Of a stretch of 64,000 nt of DNA, positions 1 to 10,427 are shown in pieces (position 1 is the stretch's first letter; each line of letters starts with the position of its first letter). The stretch spans positions 1-64,000 of the forward strand of contig JBBPTG010000104.1 of the NCBI GenBank assembly GCA_038093975.1. Direction: 5' to 3'. The notes under the pieces are model-generated. The model saw only the letters and a program-made list of their open reading frames with translations. It ran no database searches and had not been told where the DNA came from. The position numbers and the translations under genes were made by a program. This DNA comes from Chalciporus piperatus. Lineage: Eukaryota > Basidiomycota > Agaricomycetes > Boletales > Boletaceae.

Positions 1-3000
1 TACCCAGCAGTTCCCCCCCTCCCCAACCCACACCAAGAAGGCGCGAATCCTCTTCGTTGCCCCCCTCTTCGCCTCTAGCTCCGTTTTCCGACACTGACGA
101 TAGCTTGGACGAACGCGATGCCGTGAGAGATCTCGATGAAAATGACGAAGACGGCGAGGGTGAAGATCTGTTTGCAGACGATTTGGAGGAGTGAGTCAAC
201 ATAGATGACATACTTCTCCTGCTCATCCTCCATGATCTACGAAAGAGACTATACCGCTAACGAGCTCCTTGATCGTTACTCCGACCGCGATATCGATGAC
301 GAAGGAGAATTCGAGGATATGTCCGGCGCCGCCCGTAGAGCTGCCGAAGTGAACATGGACCGACGAGATCGGTTAGACCGCTCCGGAAGAAGAGGGGGTC
401 GTGCTGCTGTTAGAAGTCGTGCACCTCGATTTCTGGAGAGCGATGACATGGAAGACGAGGACGCATTAGACGGAGGACTGGGCGTGGCCCGCATGAAGCG
501 CCGTACCCGTCGTCAGTATGATGAACGTCGGGATTTGGATGATATGGACGGAGTCGAAGATGTTCGTACACTTGGTATCGAATGGTCATCAATGCTGACT
601 ATCTCATTCGCAGGAAATACCTTTGGAACAACTTAGTGATATCAAGGCAAAATCTATCGTCGAATGGATCGCCAATGACCGTGTCCGCCGTTCGATTGTC
701 AAGCATTTCCGCCAATTCTTGATGACCTATGTCGATGAGAATGGACATTCAGTATATGGCCAACGCATCCGCAATCTCGGAGAAAGTATGCATCCATGCT
801 TGATCGTTGTCTATGCGCTGACAAGTCCCAAGCGAACGCCGAATCACTCGAAGTGTCGTACCTCCACCTTGCACTCTCAAAGCCGATTCTTGCTTACTTC
901 CTCACCAACTCCCCCGCCGCAATGCTCACAATCTTTGATGAAGTGGCGTTGAATGCAATTCTTGTTTACTACCCATCCTACGAACGAATTCACTCGGAGG
1001 TACATGTCCGCATTGCCGATCTTCCACTCAGCTCATCTCTCCGCGACCTCCGCCGCTCAAACTTGAACAATCTGGTTCGAGTCTCGGGCGTCGTAACTCG
1101 TCGTACTGGGGTCTTCCCTCAATTGAAGTACGTGAAATTTGACTGTCGCAAGTGTGGTGCTGTTCTCGGCCCATTCTACCAAGATGCAACGAAGGAGGTC
1201 AGGATTAGCTACTGTCCCAATTGCGAGAGCAAGGGCCCATTCCCTGTCAACTCTGAACAGGTGAGTTAAGCGGCTTATTATCAATGATGTTGTTGACAAT
1301 TCGTACCATAGACAGTGTACCGTAACTATCAGAAGATGACCTTACAAGAATCTCCAGGATCCGTTCCACCAGGCCGTCTTCCAAGACACCGTGAGGTTAT
1401 TCTTCTTTGGGACCTGATCGACCAAGCAAAGCCCGGAGAAGAGATTGTAGGTCGCCATTGGCTCTGAATTGATCAACCCTGCTTACTCTCGGATTCAGGA
1501 AGTGACTGGAATATACAGAAACAACTTCGACGCATCTCTCAACTCCAAGAATGGTTTTCCGGTTTTCTCCACCATCATTGAAGCAAATCACATCAACAAA
1601 AAGGAGGATCTCTTTGCTGCCTTCAGGCTCACCGAGGAAGATGAAAAGGAAATTCGACTCCTCGCTCGGGATGAACGCATCCGCAAGCGGATCGTCAAAT
1701 CCATCGCCCCATCTATATATGGCCACGAAGATATCAAGACGGCCCTTGCACTCTCCCTTTTCGGTGGAGTCCCAAAGGACGTTAAGCGGAAGCATCCTAT
1801 CCGAGGTGATATCAATGTTCTCCTGCTTGGAGACCCTGGTACAGCCAAATCACAGTTCTTGAAATATGTGGAGAAAACAGCGCATCGCTCAGTCTTTGCT
1901 ACTGGGCAAGGCGCTTCCGCAGTTGGTTTGACGGCCAGCGTCCGCAGGGACCCCATCACCCAGGAGTGGACGCTCGAGGGCGGCGCCCTTGTCTTGGCCG
2001 ACAAAGGAACATGCCTCATCGATGAGTTTGACAAAATGAATGATGCAGATCGAACGTCTATTCACGAAGCCATGGAGCAACAATCTATTTCCATCTCAAA
2101 GGCTGGTATTGTGACCTCGCTCCGAGCTCGCTGTGCGGTCATCGCCGCAGCTAACCCTGTTCGCGGACGCTACAACCCAACAATACCATTCCAGCAGAAT
2201 GTGGAACTGACAGAACCCATTCTCTCGCGATTCGATGTCCTCTGTGTCGTGAAGGATACCGTCGACCCTGTGCAAGATGAGCTCCTTGCACGTTTTGTGG
2301 TGGGGAGCCACCTGCGCAGCCACCCCAAGTTTACCCCTGACAAGGAAGAGATGAATGTCGGTACCATTCTCGACGCCGATGTAAGCCGTGTTAGTTCTTG
2401 CGAGGAGAATGGTTGTGACTTTCCGACTCTAGGTTATACCCCAGGATCTTCTCCGCAAGTACATCATGTACGCTAAAGAACGAGTTCGGCCACAGCTGTA
2501 CGAATTGGACCAAGAAAAACTATCGCGTCTCTTTGCAGACCTTCGGCGGGAGTCTTTAGCCACGGGCTCTTACCCCATTACGATCCGTCATTTGGAGAGC
2601 ATGATTCGGATGGCAGAAGCCAGCGCCAAGATGTGTCTCCGTGAATATGTTCGTGCTGACGACATCGACTTGGCTATATCGGTCGCGGTTGGCAGTTTCG
2701 TCAGCGCGCAGAAACTGACTATCAAGAAAAGTCTCGAAAGAGTGAGTCCGGTGTACCATGCTTGATGCTTAGGGTTGACCATCGGTTTTCAGAGCTTCCG
2801 AAAGTATCTCACACAGGCTCGAGACTACGAAGAGCTTCTCGCCTTCATTCTGGGTGGACTCGTCAAGGAGAAAGCTCGCTTCTACCAGCTTCAGAGGCAC
2901 GAACAGCCCGAGCTGGTCGCGATCAAGGTCTCCGAGCTCGAAGAAAGGGTAAGAGATACATTCTTTCCTGTGTCTCTATGACCGACATCACCCATAGGCA

Positions 3001-3108
3001 AAGGAGCACGACATCTACGATATCTCACCATTCTTGCATTCGAAGCTCTTTGCGGCCAACGGATACAGGCTGAATGACCAAGTCATCGAGAAACGCTTCC
3101 AGAATTGA
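1..3108 (+). CDS. MCM2: DNA replication licensing factor Mcm2 (5' partial)
   Basis: This is a subunit of the nuclear MCM2-7 helicase, which is loaded at origins and unwinds DNA in S phase. The reading frame is already open at base 1 with an acidic, Ser-rich N-terminal tail, so the start codon lies upstream. It is split by short introns (for example about 562-613, 1261-1312, 2382-2433 and 2743-2792). After the tail come the N-terminal domain with a four-cysteine zinc finger (CRKC and CPNC, about 1147-1230), the Walker A motif GDPGTAKSQ (about 1830), Walker [10 protein letters not shown] (about 2012) and the arginine-finger motif SRFD (about 2226). The C-terminal winged-helix part ends at TGA 3106-3108. 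All ATPase motifs are intact. The first intron junction (about 190-250) is uncertain. It converges on MIA40 with a gap of about 150 bp. Confidence 0.95.
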
Positions 3109-3261
3109 TTCCTCACCCAATTGTAGACTCACCCTTGTGACATCTTGATTTTCTTAGCTCTCTTACTTTGTTGTATTCCAGCGGCTGAGTAGTGATTATG
3201 AATGTAATAAATCAAATACTTGATCTGATATATGCTATGTGTCTATGGGGTGTCCATAATT

Positions 3262-4129
3262 CTAGGATGACGGGGAGGGGGGCTCGTGTCCACTCGTCTC
3301 GGCGGAAAGGGTGTCCACGAGGGTAGTCTGACCCTCAGGATTTTCGGAATCGGTGGTTATAGCCCCGGTAGGTAGTTCTTCGTCGTCATCGTCATCATCC
3401 ATGATTTCTGCAAGAACAGTCAAACAAACCAATACTTCTCGATAGCAGGTGCGCTTACCGTCTCCATACACATCGGGGTGTTCCCGGAAACAATCCTGCA
3501 TGGCCTTGAACTTCCCAACGCAGTCCACCCCCTTCGGCTCGGCCTCGGAGTGGACGAAACAAGAGAACGCTTCTCGGAACTGCTCACCACAGGGTCCATG
3601 CGCCATTCCACCAAGACACGGGCAATCCCAGTTGATTTCCCCTGTCTCCGGGTTGAAAGCTCCACCGGCGGAAGACTCTCCTTGCTCTCCCTCGCCTTCT
3701 GCTGGTGTTTCTGGTGCTTCCGGTGTCGACTCGGAGGGGTTTTCACTCTCTGGTGAGGTCGTGTTTAGTTCGAGCAGCGCGTCGTTTTGTGATGCAGAGG
3801 GCGTCGAAGGTGTCGGCGCATCGGAGGGTTGCGAAGAGGCAGGCTTTGGTGCCGCAGGCCGCTTTTTGGGTGCTATTGGCGTGGAAGGTCGATGTCAGAG
3901 AATGGAAACAGGTTATTCGGTAGTGAACACACGCACTAGGAACGGGTTCCGCATCCAACGAAAGATGCCGACCGTTTGAGCTCAATGACCAAGCCAAATA
4001 GCCTGCGACAGCCACGGATGCGCCCAGCGCGTAAGCAGAGCGGTTATGTCGAGCAAAGGTTCGAGGACTGGCCCTTGCTTGTGAATGCAAGCATCTGCGA
4101 AGTGGAAGACGCGCGAACTGACGAAACAT
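3262..4129 (-). CDS. MIA40: Mitochondrial intermembrane space import protein Mia40
   Basis: This oxidoreductase imports and oxidises small twin-cysteine proteins in the mitochondrial intermembrane space. There are three exons. The N-terminus, starting [12 protein letters not shown], is a basic presequence and is followed by one hydrophobic segment (about residues 28-46) that would anchor it in the inner membrane. A Pro/Ser/Glu-rich linker follows. The core has the redox-active CPC and two Cx9C motifs ([11 protein letters not shown] and [11 protein letters not shown]), the complete set for the family. The C-terminus is very acidic, with a run of Asp. I chose the ATG at 4129 because the in-frame codons further upstream precede a poorer presequence. 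Introns are about 3873-3936 and about 3414-3460. Confidence 0.92.
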
Positions 4130-4436
4130 GGTGGTCGTCGGACTACTACGTTGTACAGTCAAAATTCTTGCCGAGCCCGTTTTAGTCAGCATTTTAGACG
4201 CCCATTTTACAGAAGTGGACAACGAAACACTTCAACATTGACAACAATTCCGAAAATCACAAATATATATACTACTACTACATAGACCGAGCCATATGCA
4301 TAACATTTAGAGACACTATGGACGGCGAACAACTAAACCACACCAGAATTCCCAATGGAATAGATGAAAACAGGGGATCCATATGAATACCCAGAGCAAT
4401 CAAAGGGTGGTTCGTGCAACTACTTACTCTCATCCA
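4130..4436. other. Intergenic, MIA40 promoter and mannanase 3' flank
   Basis: This 307-bp gap lies between the MIA40 start codon and the mannanase stop codon. It is AT-rich around 4240-4320. It should hold the MIA40 promoter and the mannanase polyadenylation region. I see no gene or repeat in it. Confidence 0.5.
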
Positions 4437-6278
4437 CTAAATACTAAATAAAGCGTCCCTCCCCTTGAACATGGTCGAAAAGGCGGTCTGCATGTAATAG
4501 ATAGGAGTTCCAGGGTAGATCGTGTATCCGTCATTCGGACTTGGGCCATTGGTCAGGTTGGACCCAGCTTGCCTGGAAACGACACCATGAACAACGAAAT
4601 CAGAGCCTCTCCCAAAAAAGTGACGAACCAGATCATAGCACCGGTCAAACCAGAGTCAAGGGCCGTGAGGTACCAGTTCAAGTATGTCTCAGTTTGGTTC
4701 TGGTTAGCCAGGACACCGAACTCCTCCAGAACGACGGGCTTGTTGTAGGTAGCTTGAGATGTCTTGTGATTCTCAATCCATTGTGCCCCCCAGGTGCTCG
4801 GGCTATTGATGTTGAGGCACAAACCATCAGCTAGCCAAAGTTGACTTACCTTGCAGTTTCGCCCCAAGAGAACTACGCAATTGACACGAATGAATGCATG
4901 CTAAAGAAAGTAAGAAGAAAGTGACATACCGGATACAACTGAAACGGTCCGTCAGAGAAACGCGACGACTGAGATTAACCATGGAATGACTCACATGGAA
5001 TGTGCCAAAGTCGAGGGTAGAGATGTCAAGGTTGGCGTTAAAGTCGATGCCTTGCGAACCACTGAGAGGTTGAACTTAGACACGGATCTCGAAAGAAGAG
5101 TTGAATGTATTCACCCGTAGGAGTAATCCGGGTTACCAGGTTCATTGAACCAACCCTCGTCACCAAGGGTGACCATGTGGTTAGGGTCTAAGGACTTGAT
5201 GAAGGCTGACATCGTTCGGGCCCAAGTGGTGATAGTCTCCGTCGTGCACTTGCCAGAACTCGCCCTGAGATAATACACAGTCAGAACAATTAAACAGGAA
5301 CCACTTGGTGCATGATTCACGGAGTAGATCCAGTGCAGCGGGGCTCATTTGCTTCACAAAAAAGTCAGCCGAAGCAAATCAAGACCTAGCAGCGAAACCT
5401 ACCCAATTCCCAGGCAAATATCGTTGGCTCGTCAATGTAACGCTCTACCCATGCTTTCACGTAGTTTTGGTACGCGGCCTGTAAGTACTCAGTGTCGGAT
5501 AAACAATGCCATGAAGGTCACTTACCATGACTTCCGGGTTCGTGTAGAAATAGTCGTGAGGCTGGCCTTGTCCAACAATCTGGTTGACGTAGACATCTAT
5601 GCCGCCGTAGTCGCTCCAGTTGTTCGTCCTAGGCAGGGATATGAACTAATTCAATGAGACATAACGAAGTCCTCCTACATCGTGACAATGAGTTTCAGAT
5701 TGTGTGCTTTTGCGGCGGAAACAACGGTGTCTGTTGTGCAGTGTGAGCTAACCTCACAGAAAGAGGACAAGTACTGATGCGTACCGAAGTTTTGCAATCC
5801 ATTAGGTCCGTAGTTGATCGTGGGGGTTTTTCCATTCCAAAGCTGGTAGTATGCACCATTACTTGGGCTTGTGACATCATTGAAACCCCTGCATGCGGAC
5901 GTCAATGGGAGCCACAACATGTTACTGTGCGAATCTTTACCAAGTCCTAACTGTTGTCGCGCCGGTTGCAGCGATGTTCGCGAAGGCGGTGTTCATGTCA
6001 TCGTAACTCAAACCAGTCAAGCCAACCCAGTAAGAGTTGGACCTGCGAAAGCCCGTGGTGTAAGAAGTTAGAACGCAACTAACTCTATTCAAACTCACCC
6101 GAAGAAGGTGTATGGCCGGCCATCAAGGTGGAATGATTGTCCTGAGGTTGTGACGAATCCAGACGGGACCGCGAACTGAAAATTCAGTAAGCTTCTTTCG
6201 CGGCGATACATGCATCATTCAACAGACCGAAGAGGCAGCAAGGGCCAAGGAAACCAAACTGGCGCTGAGCTTCACCAT
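4437..6278 (-). CDS. Secreted endo-1,4-beta-mannanase, GH5 subfamily 7 type
   Basis: This enzyme hydrolyses the mannan backbone of plant hemicellulose outside the cell. The start [14 protein letters not shown] is a signal peptide and is cut by an intron directly after it. Many short introns divide the gene. The mature protein begins with the segment [20 protein letters not shown], typical of fungal GH5_7 enzymes. The acid/base glutamate lies in ELGNEPR (about 5300) and the nucleophile glutamate in VLEEFG (about 4725). The C-terminus ([16 protein letters not shown]) ends at TAG 4437-4439. No cellulose-binding module is present. Length (about 380 residues) fits a single catalytic domain. The substrate assignment is by family resemblance. 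Confidence 0.9.
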
Positions 6279-7057
6279 GGTATTGTTGCTATTGCGAGTG
6301 ACGACGGGAACCTCGATACATTTGTTCTCACTTTATAGCCTTCAAAGCTTCATGAACATAAGCGTCGCATCATAAGGTATATGTGTTCCTGTAGTATATT
6401 TAGGGCAGAGCAGCGAGATTATACCGGGACCACATGACGCTCATGGCGGGGGATTAACATACCTTGGAGCTGGGGTGATCGCATTCAAGCGAGACGACTC
6501 CGCAATTCGAAACAAGAGCATTCTAGCCTTTCACGTCCTGCTTCACCAGCGAAGAGCTCGGATTGTTGCTAGCGGAGGAGCTCAGCTTGAACTGGAGTAA
6601 AGGCTGGTTAATCTCGGAGATACCTGCTTCCGCCCCTTGCGCTCCCTTGCGGCGCCAGAGTTCATGTGAGCAAAAAGTTCGCTTGTTAGGCCTAGCCGCT
6701 AGCCGCCAACCTTGAACCGATGCCATGGCTCTGCTCACGTTTCATTCAGCTGACCGAGCGGCCCGGCTCGAGACCAGGAATCTCATGTGTAGACCCTTGT
6801 GTCGAATTTACTCCGAGGAGGACCAGAATGATCCATCCAGGTCATCATGATACACATTCACCGTGAGTACATTACAGATATCATACAGACTTACAGTTAC
6901 AAGTACATCGGGCCAACATCGGGCGTAAGTACACCATAAATTCGCGATTGATCCTTATCCACAGGTTTTCTCGGCACCGTCATAGAAGGTTGTTGCTCTG
7001 CGGCCCGTTGGGCAACGCAAATCGTCGGTTTTCTTCCGAATGGAGTCTCAAGGCCCC
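6279..7057 (-). promoter_or_regulatory. Mannanase promoter region
   Basis: A TATA-like element, TATAAAG read on the minus strand, lies at 6331-6337, about 53 bp upstream of the mannanase ATG. Two matches to the fungal carbon-catabolite repressor consensus SYGGRG occur on the plus strand, GCGGGG near 6445 and CTGGGG near 6471. This would fit glucose repression of a hemicellulase, but the motif is short and common, so regulation is inferred. The rest of the gap up to 7057 shows no gene. Confidence 0.35.
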
Positions 7058-8093
7058 TCATCTGCTCTGTAATTTCTGTTCAGCAGGTTGAGCGGTCATG
7101 CAGGCGGAGAAGACTGACCTGCCGAACAACCTCATTCCCCTCCTTCGCTAGGAGCTCATTGAGGCACCTGGCGATGACGCCTACACCCTCCTCGACTACG
7201 CTCTTGTCTGAATCGACGATTCTTTGGAGTATGCGACGGAAACGATCCGGGTGCCAGCGGAGCAAAGCCGTACGAATCCTCTCTCGTCGCGATTGCTCGC
7301 ATGAATGCACGGGGTGCAGCAAGAAGTTGCTGATGTTCTGGGCTGTGATGTCCGCTTTGCTTTCAGGAGAGGTAAGAAGTGGCCAAGGGATGTCACGGAA
7401 AGCGAGGGGCTCCGACGAGGCGGAAATAGCAGCCCACCGTGATTCATACGAGTTCCATGCTTCGAGAACCGCTCTTTCAGCCCTGGCTTGCTCCCTCCGT
7501 ACTATCTCCTTCGCCTTCTCCACGCTCCTCCTCCGCTCCTCCGCGATGACCTGCCGCTCGCTATCCCGTCTCTCCCGTACTCGCGCTTGAATTCTCACGA
7601 TATCTTCTTGAACGACTCTTCGTCTCGCTTGTTCGCGCCCCTGTTCCTGCGCCCTTCTTCGCATCTCTGTCTCGTGGTTCATCCACTTGTGAGCTTCGGC
7701 TTCATACTCGTACAACAGCTCATTGCACATCCGCTGACGGAGCTCCTCCTTCCCCAACGGTTGTGTTCTTCGCTCATAGTTGGAGCGGTCCGTCAAATGG
7801 ATCTGCTCATTGACCCATTCCTCGATGGTCTGCTGGTGGACCGGTTTGAAACCGTCCTCTATGACCCACGATTGGGTAGGCGGTGCACGTTTCCAGTGGA
7901 GAGGGCTGGACGTAGTTGGCTCGCAGCGGTATGTCACCTGAGTCACCTCGTTCCGCGGAGGGTAGCGAAGTCGTGAAGGGGAATACTGTGACGTAGGCGA
8001 CTCGGTCTTCTTCGAGCGAACGCAAGGCGTGTAGTAGTAATCATAGTGAGGTGAGCTCATCGTTCGAGAGGGATACTGGAAGCTCCCTTCCAT
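7058..8093 (-). CDS. Coiled-coil protein with C-terminal J-like HPD helix
   Basis: The protein has about 335 residues. The N-terminal 100 residues are low in recognisable structure (Tyr/Pro-rich). Residues about 120-215 are a long Arg/Glu-rich coiled coil. The C-terminal part contains ALLRWHPDRF, which resembles the HPD-containing helix of J domains, followed by the conserved-looking GVGVIARCLNELLAKEG. Proteins of this shape recur in mushroom genomes but I know of no assigned function. Without splicing the frame stops at 7080. A good GT-AG intron (about 7078-7122) would instead give a last exon encoding KLQSR with stop at 7058-7060. Which end is used is open. No chaperone function is claimed. 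Confidence 0.75.
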
Positions 8094-8524
8094 GTTGGGA
8101 GCAGCTTTGGCGGCGACAGTGGGTCACTATGACGCGAACTGATACGGGGAAGAAATGGGTCTCAGGGACGCTGACAAGGTGGGTTATATCTTGGGCTGGG
8201 AGACTGAAACACCTTGCCTAAGCGTGAAAAACACGCGCCTGAAAACATGGTGACCACTGCATGTTGGCCTACGTACACGACCTCGTTGTGCACTTTACCG
8301 AATCCATAACATGGCTCCGACACGTTGCGTCAACTTCGGTACTTGGAACATTGCCTGATCTGATTCCCGCATCACAACAGTTTGATAATTGATATAGTTG
8401 TGCTACACATAACGCTACATCGCCGCGATCATCCATCTAAAGGAACCCCCTAGGAATTAATAGTGTAACATCAAACATACACCCACACATGATCCTATCC
8501 ACAAATTAAGAACCAAACGTTTCC
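8094..8524. other. Intergenic region
   Basis: This 431-bp gap lies between the start of the J-like gene and the stop of CK2 alpha. It should hold the J-like gene's promoter and the kinase 3' untranslated region. I see no open frame, repeat or RNA gene in it. Confidence 0.45.
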
Positions 8525-9963
8525 CTACATTGAGCAGAAACCGGAATCACTGATATATTCTGCGGAGTCTCCCTTGTGGGACGCTGCCTCGAGTCTGACC
8601 AAATCTATGGAAATGAGATGTGAACAGTCGATGGAGCGGAAATGCGGCTGGATCTCACTGAAATAGGAGTGGCCTTGAGCCTCCCGCGCTGTTAGCCGTT
8701 TCTGGTGATCATATCGAAGTAATTTGTCCAAGAGGTCCATTGCCTCGGCTGTGGCAAGGTGTTGATTATCTTGGTTAACATAACGCGTCCAGTGTTGTCT
8801 GGGGTATCTAAGAACGGGCGGAACACATCATTTCGGGCACAGATTTCGAGTGGCATTGACTGACACTTGTAAAAGACTGTCCAAATCAGTCTCAAAGGGT
8901 ATTTCATACGCCCTTAGCCATGCATCGAAGACGTCTGTGCCAAGGACTTTCAAGATTTTGAGAAGTTGATCGTCGTTGTCTACACCTCGGAAGAAATGTT
9001 CCCTTCGGAAAATCTGTCGAAAGAGTTGGTCAGCTTTTCACCCTGAGGCTAGGTCGGTCTCACCATCGACGCGAACATACATCCCACGCTCCAAATGTCG
9101 AGGCTATAATCGTACTGCTTGTATCCAACGAGCAACTCGGGAGCCTTGTAATATCGGGACCCGACGCGAATGTGATAGGGAGTACCTGGGTGATAGAACT
9201 CGGCTAACCCCCAGTCAATCAGTCGCAGCTGCAAGGTCGTAGGTTGAGGTAAACTCTGCGACACTGGAAGAACACACAAGAAGTAACCCACCTTTCGACG
9301 TCGGTGATCAATCATAACGTTGCCTGGCTTCACGTCCCTGTGCATAATCCCGCGCGAATGAACGAAATCTAGAGCCTGAAAACGATCGTGAACTCGCTGT
9401 GGTGGAACCCACACAAGTCACTGACCTTGAGCAACTGAAATGTATAAGACTTGACGTCAAGCTCGCTCAAGGAACTGAAGAGTATCTTCCAGTCCACGTT
9501 CTCCACGTGTTCCATGATGAGACTGTGACATTTCGTGGCAGGATCCTGAGCGACGTCGCGTAGGGCAACGATGTTCGGACCCCCAGTCAAGTTACGAAGG
9601 ATCTTGACCTCTCTCTTGATCTTCTTCGGGGGGACGGGCTTGAGGACTTTGATGACACACGTCTCCAAGTTCACCATATCGATTCCTTTGAAAACCTGAT
9701 GGATGTACGGCGTTCACGATGGGTCGCTTGGAAGGTAGGGTTGGCACTTGCCTCAGAGTACCGTCCTCCTCCTATACGGCCGATAATCTCATAACGCGCT
9801 GGCGAGCTCCACTCGATGTTGAAATTTTCTGCATGTACACACGAGTTAGATCGACATTTGCCATGGGAGATGGGTATGGAAAGGTCGCGAGGACCGTGTG
9901 CTGACCATAGTCGTGCCATGAGCGTCCCAAGGATGCATTCACGTCGGCGTACGTTCTCGCCAT
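8525..9963 (-). CDS. CKA1: Casein kinase II catalytic subunit alpha
   Basis: This is a constitutively active Ser/Thr kinase of nucleus and cytosol that phosphorylates acidic sites. The start is [13 protein letters not shown]. Seen in order are the glycine loop [14 protein letters not shown], the basic cluster [18 protein letters not shown] diagnostic of CK2, the catalytic loop [12 protein letters not shown], the magnesium motif DWG ([15 protein letters not shown]2 has DWG instead of DFG) and the P+1 region [13 protein letters not shown]. After an intron at about 8812-8870 the C-lobe continues YPRQHW and [19 protein letters not shown]. It has at least seven exons. The Lys, Asp and DWG residues needed for catalysis are present. 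It ends with a short Ser-containing tail. Confidence 0.93.
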
Positions 9964-10427
9964 GGCCGGCGGTGGTCGAGGATAAGGACAAGAATAAGGA
10001 CAAGGGTTGTCAGTTAGGCGGCCTTCCCAGCGAGTTCAACTCGTGTTGGCATTTCCGATTGGGCGTCGCTCAAACTGAGTTCCGATCTTGCCAAGTTACA
10101 TAAATCACACAATAACACTCGTGAGAGGGCCAGAAATTGCCATGACATTGATAGGGAAAAAACTGGAAAAGAAACTAGAGAAAACCAGATGCGTTGATGA
10201 GGTGAAGGATTCAGACGAGATAGCAGTGCCCAAGGCAGTACAGCAGAACGATGGAATACACATGCTAATGAACTGTGAACTAGGTAAAAAGATAGCGGGT
10301 GATAGATATAGATCAGACTGAAATCGATAACGAGAGTGAGAAGGCTGGGGGATTATTGTTAACACTGTGCTTAGGACGAATCGCGAACATGACTTACTAA
10401 TGAATGTATGCATGATGCGTGTTATTG
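9964..10427. other. Intergenic, CK2 alpha promoter and Sec7-gene 3' flank
   Basis: This 464-bp gap lies upstream of CK2 alpha. Near 9980-10010 is a short AAGGACAAG-like repeated stretch. I see no gene. The upstream side contains no clear TATA box, which is usual for a housekeeping kinase. Confidence 0.4.
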
